Assembly (NCBI GenBank): GCA_017304475.1
Contig: JAFKKV010000018.1
Location: 1-64,000, forward strand
Source of the DNA: Hyphomicrobiales bacterium
GTDB lineage: Bacteria > Pseudomonadota > Alphaproteobacteria > Rhizobiales > Phreatobacteraceae
Direction: 5' to 3'
Length of the DNA stretch: 64,000 nucleotides
Shown: positions 9,219-17,717 of the stretch, in pieces
Position numbering within the stretch: the stretch's first letter is position 1
Layout of the letters: each line of letters opens with the position of its first letter
The notes under the pieces: model-generated
What the model was told of the DNA's origin: nothing
What the model saw: the letters and a program-made list of their open reading frames with translations, nothing else
Databases searched by the model: none
Position numbers and translations under genes: made by a program

Positions 9219-10195
9219 GCCAGCCATCGACGCTCGTCTTCGCCATTCCGTCCAAGGGCCGCATCCTGGAAAGCGCCCAGGGCTTTCTCGAGCGTTCCGG
9301 CCTCAGGCCGGTGCAGGGGCGCGGGGCGCGCGACTATCGCGGCACCATTCCCGGCCTCGACGGGGTCGAGGTCGCTTTCCTCTCGGCGTCCGAGATCGCC
9401 CGCGAACTGGTCGCCGGTTCCGTCCATCTCGGGCTGACCGGGCTCGACCTGATGCATGAGGCGACAGCCGATCCCGACGCCAAGATGATCTCGCTGTCGG
9501 CGCTCGGCTTCTCGCGCGCCGATGTCATCGTCGCCGTGCCGCAGGCCTGGATCGACGTGCGCTGCATGGCCGATCTCGACGATGTCGCGAGCCAGTTTCG
9601 CAGCCGCAACCGCGCGCGCATGCGGGTCGCGACCAAATATCTCAACCTGACCCGCGGCTTCTTCGACCGCCACGGCATCGCCGATTACCGCATCGTCGAA
9701 TCGGCCGGCGCGACCGAGGGCGCGCCGGCATCGGGTGCCGCCGAACTGATCGTCGACATCACCACCACGGGCGCGACGCTCGCCGCCAATGCGCTGAAGG
9801 TGCTCGACGACGGCGTGATCCTGAAGTCGGAAGCCCATCTGGTGGCCTCACGCACGGCCGCCTGGAGCGAGCCGGCGCGCGCCAGCGCCCGCGACATGCT
9901 GGACCGCATCGCCTCGGAAGCACGCGCCCGCAAGGTGCGCGAGGTGCGCACCCGCTTCAAGGCGGCCGACGACAAGCTGGTGGAAGAGGTCAAGGCCCGC
10001 TTCGGCGTCGCAGCACCCTTCGGCGGACCGACCTCGTCGGGCATGCTGACGCTGCACTGCCCGCCCGCCGCCCTGTTCGGCCTGTCGCGCTACCTGCGCG
10101 ACAAGGGCGCGGAAAGCGTCTCGGTCGGCGAGCTCGACTATGTCTTCTCGGCCGAGAACCCGCTCTACGAGAAGCTGGCGGCGGCGCTGGCTTGA
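9215..10195 (+). CDS. hisG: ATP phosphoribosyltransferase HisG
   Basis: A 326-residue enzyme that condenses ATP and PRPP to phosphoribosyl-ATP, the first and committed step of histidine synthesis. The catalytic part (residues 1-~215) shows [21 protein letters not shown], an [13 protein letters not shown] segment, and the PRPP loop [23 protein letters not shown] further ~110 residues follow, including [24 protein letters not shown] with spacing like the ACT-like regulatory domain of long-form HisG. This is unusual beside HisZ, because textbook HisZ partners are short. The ATG overlaps the hisZ stop, so the two are co-translated. A hairpin lies directly after the stop. Identity is certain; the nature of the C-terminal domain is inferred. 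Confidence 0.95.
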   Translation: MSQPSTLVFAIPSKGRILESAQGFLERSGLRPVQGRGARDYRGTIPGLDGVEVAFLSASEIARELVAGSVHLGLTGLDLMHEATADPDAKMISLSALGFSRADVIVAVPQAWIDVRCMADLDDVASQFRSRNRARMRVATKYLNLTRGFFDRHGIADYRIVESAGATEGAPASGAAELIVDITTTGATLAANALKVLDDGVILKSEAHLVASRTAAWSEPARASARDMLDRIASEARARKVREVRTRFKAADDKLVEEVKARFGVAAPFGGPTSSGMLTLHCPPAALFGLSRYLRDKGAESVSVGELDYVFSAENPLYEKLAAALA

Positions 10196-10201
10196 GCGGG
10201 T

Positions 10202-10224
10202 GGCAGGTTGCTGTGAAACCTGCC
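10202..10224 (+). terminator. Hairpin just downstream of hisG
   Basis: GGCAGGTT (10202-10209) and AACCTGCC (10217-10224) form a perfect 8-bp stem with a 7-base loop, starting 7 bases after the hisG stop. No run of T follows, so it may work only partly as an intrinsic terminator or may protect the 3' end. Confidence 0.4.
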
Positions 10225-10333
10225 GCAATCTCAGAACCCGGTGCCGCTGACACCGCGTCCGTTCCAAGCAGAAGCCTTCGCATTTGCGGAGCAAACGTGA
10301 GCCGAAGTGAAGCCGGCTGCCGGATGGGTCACG

Positions 10334-10488
10334 ACGTCATCCCCGGCCGAGCGTAGCGAGGGGAAGGGGATCCAGGGGTTGCAGGGCTCTTGCTTTCCGC
10401 CGCGAAATCAGTTCCCGGCATGGTCCGCAAGCGACGTCCAAGCCGCTCCTGGACCCCCTTCCCTCGCTTCGCTCGCCGGGGGTGACGT
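10334..10488. repeat. Long intergenic inverted repeat
   Basis: The left arm is 10334-10376 and begins ACGTCATCCCCGG; the right arm is 10448-10488 and is its near-perfect reverse complement, ending GGGGGTGACGT. Each arm contains a purine-rich block (GAGGGGAAGGGGATCCAGG on the left). About 70 bases separate the arms. Such elements recur as dispersed intergenic palindromes in many Hyphomicrobiales genomes, but no other copy lies in this window. With the hisG hairpin it makes up most of the 345-base gene-free stretch 10196-10540; I see nothing else there. Confidence 0.75.
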
Positions 10489-10540
10489 AGAGCGAGATTG
10501 CGCCGCCAGCCCCTCTGATCAGCGAGCGCCCGGCGCCTAT

Positions 10541-10936
10541 TCAAACCGCGTTGACGCTGGTCACGATGAAGGTGCGCAGCGCGCCGTCCTCGTCCTTGAT
10601 CGAGACATATTCGCCGATCTCGAAGGGATGTTCGCCGAAGCGATAGCCGGCTTGGTCGTCGTCGGCGGCGGCGCCGTCATAGTCGAAGATCCAGGTGGCG
10701 CCGCGGGTGCCGCCCTGGCGGTGGGTGAGCAGGCCGTGCTCGTCCGCTTCGCCGGCCCAGAAGCGCCTGACCTTGCACAGACCCTTGTGGGTCTTCCAGG
10801 CCGCCACGTCGATATGGCCGTCGGCATCGAGCGGCGCGACGAATTCATAGCCGTGACGGTTCGAGCCTTCCGGATAGTCCCGCGAGCGGGCGAGGTTCAG
10901 GCGGATCCGATGAAAGCCTTGCGGAAGCATGGTCAT
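10541..10936 (-). CDS. Conserved hypothetical protein, about 131 residues
   Basis: A small soluble protein of about 131 residues with no signal peptide or membrane segment. Recognisable stretches are FHRIRLNLARSRDYPEGS, YEFVAPLDADGHID, VRRFWAGEADEHG, WIFDYD, and a C-terminal GEYVSIKDEDG segment. It looks like a compact all-beta protein and resembles a family of unknown function seen in Hyphomicrobiales; I cannot attach a role. Two ATGs close together (10936 and 10930) could start it; the frame's longer version would add 17 residues of low-quality sequence. It stands between the inverted repeat and azlD on the same strand, without obvious co-transcription. Confidence 0.65.
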   Translation of the reverse strand: MTMLPQGFHRIRLNLARSRDYPEGSNRHGYEFVAPLDADGHIDVAAWKTHKGLCKVRRFWAGEADEHGLLTHRQGGTRGATWIFDYDGAAADDDQAGYRFGEHPFEIGEYVSIKDEDGALRTFIVTSVNAV

Positions 10937-11019
10937 GCGGTCAGGCCCTCGTGCGCGATGTCCGCCCTGGTCAACGATGCCAAGCAATATTCAAGACGTG
11001 GGGCCTCGCCCCGATATCG

Positions 11020-11343
11020 TCAAGGCAGGCCGAGCGCACGCACCAGGATGGCGCCGGCAAGGCCCGCGGCGAGCCCGACCACGTCGCGCCTCACCAGGAT
11101 CATGGTCCCGGCGGCGCAGGCCATGCCGACCCAGGCGCTGAGCCCGCCGCGCACCACCAGCGGCACGATGGTCGCGACCACGATGGCGCCGGGCAGCGCC
11201 TCCAGCGCGGCCCGCACGAAAGGCGTCAGCGGCACCCGGCCCATGATCCAATAGCCGAGAATGCGGATGAAATAGGTCGCCGCCGCCATCGCCAGGATGG
11301 CGCTGATCGGACCGACCAGGCCCTGGTTCAGCCACTCAGTCAT
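11020..11343 (-). CDS. azlD: AzlD-family small membrane subunit
   Basis: A protein of about 107 residues with three to four hydrophobic segments: PISAILAMAAATYFIRILGYW, LEALPGAIVVATIVPLVVRGG, WVGMACAAGTMILVRRDVVGLAAG. This is the small partner of AzlC; the pair exports branched-chain amino acids or related compounds in the inner membrane. The ATG at 11343 overlaps the end of azlC by 8 bases, which decides the start, since the open frame extends another 96 bases into azlC. The pairing and membrane pattern make the call firm although AzlD proteins are poorly conserved in sequence. Confidence 0.85.
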   Translation of the reverse strand: MTEWLNQGLVGPISAILAMAAATYFIRILGYWIMGRVPLTPFVRAALEALPGAIVVATIVPLVVRGGLSAWVGMACAAGTMILVRRDVVGLAAGLAGAILVRALGLP

Positions 11344-12070
11344 GGCGGCGGAACAGGCCGGCCGCGACTGAACCCGCGATGGCGCCGACAATGATGAACC
11401 AGTAGCCGGAGACGAGTTGCGCGGTGACGACCGCGACACCCGCCGCGATCGGCCAGACCATGCGGTCGCGCTTCAACCGGAACAGGCCGACCGCCATGAT
11501 GGTGAACAGCAGCGGCATGACCAGATCGAGGCCGTAGCGCCGGGGATCGGCCAACATGTAGCCGAGCATATGGCCGGGAATAGTCGCGACCACCCAGACC
11601 AGCCACATGAACAGGCCGGCGCCCAGGAACACGCCGGTGTCGCGGCCGCCCTCGGCGCTGTAGCGCGAGCCGATGACGAAATTGGCGTCGGTGAGCGTCA
11701 CCAAGGCGAGGTAGGGCGTGCCGCGCGGCATGCCGCGGGCAAGAAAAGGCTGCAGTGCCGCGCCCATCAGGACGAGCCGCAGATTGACCGCGAAGACCAC
11801 CAGCACAAGGGCCGCCAGGGCCGGGCCGGTCCAGGTCGTCGGCCAGAGCTGCAGGGCGAGCAACTGCGAGGCGCCGGCATAGACCAGGAAACTCATCAGC
11901 GTGGCTTCGCCGAGTGACAGGCCCTTCTCGGCGGAGGCGGCGCCGACCGCGCCCGCCGCCATCAGGATGCCCGGCAGCATGGGCAAGGACAACCGGACGC
12001 CCTCGGCCATGCCGGCCAGGGAGAAGCCTGCGGGCGCGCTGACGGAGGAGGATGGGGACGAGGACGGCAT
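11336..12070 (-). CDS. azlC: AzlC-family branched-chain amino acid exporter large subunit
   Basis: A 244-residue inner-membrane protein with about seven hydrophobic segments. Family marks include EGVRLSLPMLPGILMAAGAVG, LSLGEATLMSFLVYAGASQLLAL, VFAVNLRLVLMGAAL, and LTDANFVIGSRY. AzlC with AzlD forms an exporter; in Bacillus the pair gives resistance to 4-azaleucine, and homologues export branched-chain amino acids. It is first in the azlCD operon and its stop lies inside the azlD start region. The N-terminus is Ser/Pro-rich and the exact start among the first codons is not fixed. No Lrp-type regulator is adjacent. Confidence 0.9.
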   Translation of the reverse strand: MPSSSPSSSVSAPAGFSLAGMAEGVRLSLPMLPGILMAAGAVGAASAEKGLSLGEATLMSFLVYAGASQLLALQLWPTTWTGPALAALVLVVFAVNLRLVLMGAALQPFLARGMPRGTPYLALVTLTDANFVIGSRYSAEGGRDTGVFLGAGLFMWLVWVVATIPGHMLGYMLADPRRYGLDLVMPLLFTIMAVGLFRLKRDRMVWPIAAGVAVVTAQLVSGYWFIIVGAIAGSVAAGLFRRHD

Positions 12071-12194
12071 GGTCGCGAGCCATGCCGCCTCGTGGCGCCT
12101 TCGTCCAGGCGGAAAACTGCAAGGGCGACGGGCGTTTTTCGCGGATGTCGGACCGCGGAGGCATCCGGCCTCCGCGGTCGCGCCGGTCGCGAAC

Positions 12195-13532
12195 TCAGCG
12201 GCCGAGGCGATGGATGCTCAGGACCGCGACCAGCGACACCAGCGAGCAGCCGATGATGTAGATCGCGACCGCCGACCAGTTGCCGTTGAACGTCACCAGG
12301 AGCCAGGTGGCGATCAGCGGCGCGGTGCCGCCGGCCAATGCCGCGCCGATCTGCGAACCGAGCGTGATGCCGGTATAGCGGACCCGGGTGGCGAAGATCT
12401 CCGACATCAGCGTGCCCAAGGTGGCGTTGATCGGTGCCCAGATCAGCCCGACCGCGACGATGGTGGCGAGCGCCACGGCCCAGTAATGCTTGAGGTCGAG
12501 CAGCAGAAAATAAGGGAAGGCGAAGAGCGCCATCAGCACGGTGCCGGTGAGAAAGACCGCCGGCCGGCCGAAGCGGTCGGACAGGCGGCCCATGAGCGGG
12601 ATCATCATGGTGGTGATGATGGTCGCCACCGTGATCGAGTTGAGGATGGTGAAGCGCTCGATCTTCAGGTTGGTGGTGGCGTAGCTGACCGCGAAGGTGG
12701 TGAAGACATAGAACGGCGCGGTCTCGACCACCTTGGCGCCGGTGGCGATCAGTACCTCGCGCCAGTGATAGCGCAGGGTCTCGAACAGCGGCACCTTGGC
12801 GACGTCGCCGTCGCGCTTGGCCTGTTCGAAAGCCGGCGTCTCGTCGATGCCGTTGCGGATCCACAGGCCGAGGAACACCAGCACGGCGCTGGCGACGAAA
12901 GGCACGCGCCAGCCCCAGGCGAGGAACTGGTCATCCGGCAAAAGGCTCATCAGCGACAGCGACAGGGTCGCCATGACCAGGCCGAGCGGAATGCCCATTT
13001 GCGGAATGGCGCCGAAAAAGCCGCGGCGGTTGGCCGGGGCATATTCATAGGCGAGCAGCAGCGCGCCGCCCCATTCGCCGGCTATGCCGAGGCCCTGGAT
13101 GGCACGCAGCGTGACCAGCAGGATCGGCGCCCAGACGCCGATGCTGTCATAGCTCGGTAGAAGGCCGATCAGCACGGTCGAGCCGCCCATCAGTGACAGG
13201 GTCAGGACCAGCGTGCGTTTGCGGCCGATGCGGTCGCCGATATGGGAGAACAGGAAGCCGCCGAACGGCCGGATGAAGAAGGTCAGCGAAAACGACAGGT
13301 AGGACAGCATCAGGCCGACGACCGGGTCGAAATTCGGGAAGAACAGCCGGTTGAAGGCGAGCGCGGCGATGGTGCCGTAGAGAAAATAGTCGAACCATTC
13401 GATCGCGCTGCCGGTGAGGCTGGCGATCAGCACGCGGCGTTCGACGCCTGCGGTAACAGCGGTGGCGGGCGCGGCGGCGGTCGGGCCGGCCGCGCCCGAA
13501 GCAGGCAGAACGGACGTATTGTCGTTGAACAT
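12195..13532 (-). CDS. MFS transporter, metabolite:H+ symporter (MHS) family
   Basis: A 445-residue inner-membrane transporter with twelve predicted helices. After an Ala/Thr-rich N-terminus come the MHS marks GSAIEWFDYFLYGTIAAL, FFIRPFGGFLFSHIGDRIGRKRTL and RAIQGLGIAGEWGGALLL, characteristic of the ProP/ShiA/KgtP branch that imports organic acids, osmolytes or sugar acids with protons. It lies 169 bases downstream of a DapA-family lyase on the same strand, so the pair may import and break down one substrate, perhaps a hydroxylated carboxylate. The substrate cannot be read from the sequence. Confidence 0.88.
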   Translation of the reverse strand: MFNDNTSVLPASGAAGPTAAAPATAVTAGVERRVLIASLTGSAIEWFDYFLYGTIAALAFNRLFFPNFDPVVGLMLSYLSFSLTFFIRPFGGFLFSHIGDRIGRKRTLVLTLSLMGGSTVLIGLLPSYDSIGVWAPILLVTLRAIQGLGIAGEWGGALLLAYEYAPANRRGFFGAIPQMGIPLGLVMATLSLSLMSLLPDDQFLAWGWRVPFVASAVLVFLGLWIRNGIDETPAFEQAKRDGDVAKVPLFETLRYHWREVLIATGAKVVETAPFYVFTTFAVSYATTNLKIERFTILNSITVATIITTMMIPLMGRLSDRFGRPAVFLTGTVLMALFAFPYFLLLDLKHYWAVALATIVAVGLIWAPINATLGTLMSEIFATRVRYTGITLGSQIGAALAGGTAPLIATWLLVTFNGNWSAVAIYIIGCSLVSLVAVLSIHRLGR

Positions 13533-13701
13533 GATCCCCTCATTCTGTTCATTGGATTGTCGTGTGCCGGCTCTGGGCCGGCGTCATGGGCCCTCTCGAC
13601 GGCGCCGTGGCGTCGTCGTGGGGTCTCGCGTCTTGGCAGCGCTTGCTGAGAACGGGACCGCGTCCAAGGCGGTCCCGCAGGCTCGGTCGCGGCTGGCGCG
13701 A

Positions 13702-14610
13702 TCAGGCCGCGCGCTGCTGGCGCGCCGCGAGATCGGCGATCGTCCGCTTGATCACGGCGATCACGCTCTCACGCTCGGAACCGGCGAGCGGCAGGCGCGG
13801 CGGGCGTGTCCATTCCGGCGCGCCATAGACCAGGTGCTCGGCCATCTTGATGTACTGGACGAGCTTGACATGGGTGTCGAGATGGAAGGCCGGGGTCATC
13901 AGGCGATAGAGCCCGAGCGCGTCGGCGAAGCGGCCCGCGGCGCACAGATCGAAGATCTCGACACATTCCTTCGGCCAGGCATTGGTCATGCCCGACACCC
14001 AGCCGACGGCGCCGAGCGCCATGCTCTCCAGGATCAGGTCGTCGACGCCGCAGAAGATGCGGAAGCGGTCGCCATGGGCATTGTAGAGATCGGTGATGCG
14101 CCGGATGTCGCCGGTCTCTTCCTTGATCGCCACGATGCCAGGGGTCTCCGCGAGATCGGCGAGGATGGCCGGCGTGACGTCGACGCCATAGGCGATGGGG
14201 TTGTTGTAGATCATGATCGGCAGGCCTGAAGCGCCGGCGAGCGACTTGTACCAGGCGGCGGTCTCGCGCGGATCGGTCTTGTAGCCGAGGCTCGGGAAGG
14301 CCATCAGGCCTTCGGCGCCATAGCGTTCGAACAGCCGCGCCGAGGTCGCCGCGGCCTCGGTCGAAATCTCGGCGAGCCCTGACAGCAGCGGCACCCGGCC
14401 GGCGACCACTTCCTTCGCGGCCCGGATGACGGTCTCCTTTTCCTCCATGCGGAGCGAAGCGTTCTCGCCGAGCATCGGCAGCACGATGACCCCGGAGACG
14501 CCATTGCCGATCAGCCGCTCGATGCTGGCCTGCGTCGCGGCGAGATCGATCGCGCCGTCCTGCTTCAGTTTCGTCGTCACCGCGGGGAATACGCCGGACC
14601 AAGGGGTCAT
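13702..14610 (-). CDS. DapA-family (dihydrodipicolinate synthase-like) lyase
   Basis: A 302-residue (beta/alpha)8 barrel of the DHDPS/N-acetylneuraminate lyase superfamily. The Schiff-base lysine is in IVAIKEETGD and the active-site tyrosine in IMIYNNP, so it is expected to be catalytically competent. The N-terminal strand (WSGVFPAVTT) and the LPMLGENASL loop replace the usual GTTGE, which suggests a substrate other than pyruvate plus aspartate semialdehyde. Pairing with an MHS transporter points to catabolism of a sugar acid or of hydroxyproline-type intermediates. A true biosynthetic dapA role is unlikely. A candidate promoter and operator lie about 60-95 bases upstream. Confidence 0.85.
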   Translation of the reverse strand: MTPWSGVFPAVTTKLKQDGAIDLAATQASIERLIGNGVSGVIVLPMLGENASLRMEEKETVIRAAKEVVAGRVPLLSGLAEISTEAAATSARLFERYGAEGLMAFPSLGYKTDPRETAAWYKSLAGASGLPIMIYNNPIAYGVDVTPAILADLAETPGIVAIKEETGDIRRITDLYNAHGDRFRIFCGVDDLILESMALGAVGWVSGMTNAWPKECVEIFDLCAAGRFADALGLYRLMTPAFHLDTHVKLVQYIKMAEHLVYGAPEWTRPPRLPLAGSERESVIAVIKRTIADLAARQQRAA

Positions 14611-14667
14611 GAGGATCTCCTAGAGGGCTCTGGCGCCGGCATCACTGCGATGCGCGACCATGCGCCA

Positions 14668-14706
14668 AATTGGATCCAGTTTTGCCATGTTTCGATGCCG
14701 CGTCAA
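14668..14706 (-). promoter_or_regulatory. Candidate promoter with palindromic operator for the DapA-like/MHS unit
   Basis: Read on the minus strand, TTGACG (14706-14701) is followed after 17 bases by AAAACT (14683-14678), and then at once by the near-palindrome AACTGGATCCAATT (14681-14668). A second related element, ATTGGATACAA, is at 14837-14847. TTGGATnCAA-like sites resemble operators of FCD-type GntR regulators. The rest of the gene-free stretch 14611-15179 (569 bases) shows lower GC near these sites and nothing else I can name. Confidence 0.35.
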
Positions 14707-15179
14707 GCGCTGTTCACGATGCGGCATTTCAATGCGAAAAATGGCTACATTGCTGGATAGAGTGAAGATGGTTGGGTGGGGTTCGGCATCGCCGCGTGAT
14801 CGCACTGATCCGATCTGGCGCGTTTTTTCTGCATTTATTGGATACAAAAAGACCGCGATTTTGGCACTCCGGCCGTGGGCCGCCATCGCGGCTCGCGGCG
14901 ATCGGCCATGGGGCGGCGGCGGTGACCGTTGTGCGATGCGGTTCTTGGTGACGGGTCGGCCTGGCCCGGCGGCTCTTGAGTCAGGGCGGGTTAAGCTGTT
15001 ACGATGATACCGTTGCGAGCCGAGCATCATCCCGCGCGGGCGGCTTGGTGCGAAAGCGCGAAGATCCCGTATTCATCAGGCTTTGCAGTCCGTCGGTGCC
15101 CGGTCCGGGCCCGCCAAGCAGAGGCCGGGGCAGGGCCCATGGAGGGCCGGCGCCCCGAAGATGCAAAGGGAGACTGGCC

Positions 15180-15848
15180 ATGACCCTCCAGATCGGCGAC
15201 ATCGCACCCGATTTCGAAGCCGATACGACCCAGGGGCGCATACGCTTTCATGATTGGATGGGGACCTCGTGGTGCGTGCTGTTCTCGCACCCCAAGGACT
15301 TCACCCCGGTCTGCACGACCGAGCTCGGCTACATGGCGAAGATCAAGCCGGAATTCGACAGGCGCGACGTCAAGGTCATCGGCCTGAGCGTCGACCCCGT
15401 CGAAAACCATGCGAAATGGGCGCGCGACATCGAGGAGACCCAGGGGTTCGCGCCAAACTATCCCATCATCGGCGACACCAGCCTGGGCATTTCGAAACTC
15501 TGGGGCATGCTCGGCGCGGCCGCTACCGGCGACGCCACGACGCGAACGCCGGCCGACAACCAGACGGTGCGCAATGTCTTCGTCATCGGTCCGGACAGGA
15601 AGATCAAGCTGGTGCTGATCTATCCCATGACCACGGGCCGCAATTTCGACGAGGTGCTGCGGGTGATCGATTCCCTGCAACTGACCGCCAGGCACCGGCT
15701 GGCGACGCCGGTGAACTGGAAGCAGGGCGAGGACGTCATCATTGCCGGTTCGGTGACCGACGACGAGGCCCGCCAGATCTATCCGCAGGGCTGGAAGGCG
15801 CCGCGACCCTATATCCGCATCGTGCCGCAGCCGGGCCCAAGACACTGA
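15180..15848 (+). CDS. 1-Cys (Prx6-type) peroxiredoxin
   Basis: A 222-residue cytoplasmic thiol peroxidase. The peroxidatic cysteine is C45 in FTPVCTTELG, within the Prx6 motif HPKDFTPVCTTE. The long C-terminal domain (PVNWKQGEDVIIAGSVTDDEARQ ... PYIRIVPQP) is typical of the Prx6 subfamily. A second cysteine, C32, lies in WCVLFSHP. The frame runs further upstream, but ATG 15180 has AAAGGGAG before it and matches the family N-terminus (LQIGDIAPDFEADTTQG). It is followed 92 bases downstream by a persulfide dioxygenase-rhodanese fusion, suggesting joint work in peroxide and reactive-sulfur defence. Confidence 0.92.
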   Translation: MTLQIGDIAPDFEADTTQGRIRFHDWMGTSWCVLFSHPKDFTPVCTTELGYMAKIKPEFDRRDVKVIGLSVDPVENHAKWARDIEETQGFAPNYPIIGDTSLGISKLWGMLGAAATGDATTRTPADNQTVRNVFVIGPDRKIKLVLIYPMTTGRNFDEVLRVIDSLQLTARHRLATPVNWKQGEDVIIAGSVTDDEARQIYPQGWKAPRPYIRIVPQPGPRH

Positions 15849-15940
15849 TCGGGGGATCTGCGGCCGCAGACCTGACAGGCAGCTAGGTGGTCGCGGCGCG
15901 GGCCGCGGCCGCCGGCCAATCACCGACGGGAGGCTCGACC

Positions 15941-16993
15941 ATGATCTTCCGGCAGCTTTTCGACCAGACATCGGGAACCTACAGCTATCTCCTGGCCAGC
16001 CGGCGCGGCGGCGAGGCGCTGATCATCGATCCCGTGCTGGAAAAAGTGGACCGCTACATCCAGCTGCTGCGCGAGCTGGACCTCAAGTTGGTCAAGGCGG
16101 CCGATACCCACCTTCACGCCGATCACATCACCGGCCTGGGGGCGCTGCGCGACCGCACCCATTGCATCACCGTCATGGGGGAGCAGAGCGGCGTCGACGT
16201 GGTGTCGATGCGCGTTTCGGAGGGCGATCGGGTCAAGATCGAAGGCCTGGCCCTGGATGTGCTCTACACGCCCGGCCATACCGACGATTCCTACAGCTTC
16301 CTGCTGCCCGACCGGGTCTTCACCGGCGATACCCTGCTGATCCGCGGCACCGGCCGCACCGACTTCCAGAATGGCGATCCGCGCGCCCAGTACGACTCGA
16401 TCTTCGGCAAGCTGCTCAAGCTGCCCGACGAAACCCTGGTCTTTCCGGCACATGACTACAAGGGCGACATGGTCAGCACCATCGCCGAGGAGCGGGCTTT
16501 CAATCCGCGCCTGCAGGTCCGGTCGGTCGACCAATATGTCGACCTGATGAACGGCCTCCATCTGCCGAACCCGAAAATGATGGATGTCGCGGTGCCGGCC
16601 AACATGCATGTCGGCCTGGCCCAGGTGGAGATCGCCCGGCGCGGCTGGGCGCTCGCTCCGGCTGACGCCCTGGCGCTGATCGGCCGGCCCGACATCGTGC
16701 TGGTCGACCTGCGCGAGCCGCAGGAGCGGGACAGGCACGGCACCATTCCCGGTTCGCTGCACGCGCCCTATTGCGATCTCGAGGACAATGTGAGGCCGGG
16801 CGGCCTGCTGCATGAGCTGGCCGCCTCGACCAGCAAGCGCCTGGTCTTCTATTGCGCCTTCGGCGAGCGCTCGGCGATGGCGGTCCAGGCAGCCCAGGAT
16901 GCCGGGCTCGCCTTGTCCTGCCATATCGAGGGCGGGCTCGGCGCCTGGAAGCAGGCCGATGGGCCGGTGACGACCGGCGGCCGCGGCAGCTGA
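15941..16993 (+). CDS. Persulfide dioxygenase-rhodanese fusion protein
   Basis: A 350-residue two-domain enzyme. Residues 1-~235 form an ETHE1-like metallo-beta-lactamase-fold persulfide dioxygenase: THLHADHITG (H57, H59, D61, H62), H113 in YTPGHTDDS, D130 in FTGDTLLIRG, and H171 in FPAHDYKG. Residues ~240-350 form a rhodanese domain with the active-site loop CAFGERS at C305-S311. Known fusions of this type oxidise glutathione persulfide to sulfite and handle thiosulfate in sulfide detoxification. ATG 15941 follows GGGAGG, which decides the start. It probably shares a transcript with the peroxiredoxin upstream. No sulfide:quinone oxidoreductase is seen nearby. Confidence 0.93.
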   Translation: MIFRQLFDQTSGTYSYLLASRRGGEALIIDPVLEKVDRYIQLLRELDLKLVKAADTHLHADHITGLGALRDRTHCITVMGEQSGVDVVSMRVSEGDRVKIEGLALDVLYTPGHTDDSYSFLLPDRVFTGDTLLIRGTGRTDFQNGDPRAQYDSIFGKLLKLPDETLVFPAHDYKGDMVSTIAEERAFNPRLQVRSVDQYVDLMNGLHLPNPKMMDVAVPANMHVGLAQVEIARRGWALAPADALALIGRPDIVLVDLREPQERDRHGTIPGSLHAPYCDLEDNVRPGGLLHELAASTSKRLVFYCAFGERSAMAVQAAQDAGLALSCHIEGGLGAWKQADGPVTTGGRGS

Positions 16994-17027
16994 AGCGGCG
17001 TGGCCGTCCCGGCGTGCGCGCCGGCCT

Positions 17028-17717
17028 TCACTGCGGCTGCGCGGTACGTCTGCGCCGCCTCGGGCGCCCGGCCATGGCCGATCGGCGGGCGGCTTCGACG
17101 CTTTCGGTCAGCCGGTCGGCGACATCGAGAATATGCGCTTCGAGGACCGCGACGGCACGGTGCAGATCCTTGGCCCGGCACAGTTCGAGAATGTGACGGT
17201 GGTCCGATTGCGCCTTCCGGCGGCCGTCGGTGACCTTCATATGCATGTAGATGTAGCGGTCGGTGCCCTCGTGGATCTTGCGGATCATCGCGGTGATATG
17301 ATCGCGCCCGGCCGGCCGGTAGAGCCGCTCGTGGAACCGCCAGTTCATCTCACCCCAGGTCTCGATGCCGGAATGGTCCATTTCGGCGATGATGGCCTCG
17401 GCCTCCGCCAGGTCCTCGCCTGACATGAAGGGGATGGCGGCCGACAGAAGCCAGCTCTCGACCACCGCGCGCAGCTCGAAAGTCTGTCGGATCTCGTCGA
17501 GGGACAGTTCGGCCACCACGGCGCCGGAATGCGAGACGATCTTGACCAGGCCCTCGACTTCGAGCTGCTTCAGCGCCTCGCGCACCGGGATCCGGCTGAC
17601 GCCGAGTTCACCGGCGATCTTCTCCTGCCGGAGCGCCGTGCCCTCTTCCAGCACGCCGGAGAGGATCCGGTCGCGAAGGATCCGGACCACCTCCTCGGCT
17701 GCGGTCGCGCGCGTCAT
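17028..17717 (-). CDS. GntR-family regulator with FCD domain
   Basis: A 229-residue repressor-type regulator. N-terminal winged helix: TAAEEVVRILRDRILSGVLEEG ... LGVSRIPVREALKQLEVEGLVKI (residues 3-65). C-terminal all-helical FCD ligand-binding domain from ~85 on, with the metal-ligand type residues in an N-x-x-F-H element (NWRFHERLY) and an HxxI element (DHRHILELC). The frame extends 66 codons upstream, but ATG 17717 with GAGAGGG before it is preferred. It is divergent from the M20 amidohydrolase across ~225 bases that contain CAATC-N5-GATTG (17775-17789) and ATTG-N3-CAAT (17906-17916), possible operators. It probably controls that gene; the ligand is unknown. Confidence 0.85.
   Translation of the reverse strand: MTRATAAEEVVRILRDRILSGVLEEGTALRQEKIAGELGVSRIPVREALKQLEVEGLVKIVSHSGAVVAELSLDEIRQTFELRAVVESWLLSAAIPFMSGEDLAEAEAIIAEMDHSGIETWGEMNWRFHERLYRPAGRDHITAMIRKIHEGTDRYIYMHMKVTDGRRKAQSDHRHILELCRAKDLHRAVAVLEAHILDVADRLTESVEAARRSAMAGRPRRRRRTAQPQ

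Noticed and set aside
10334-10488. The inverted repeat as an insertion sequence
   Set aside because: There is no transposase frame inside, the loop is only ~70 bases, and no target-site duplication is clear.
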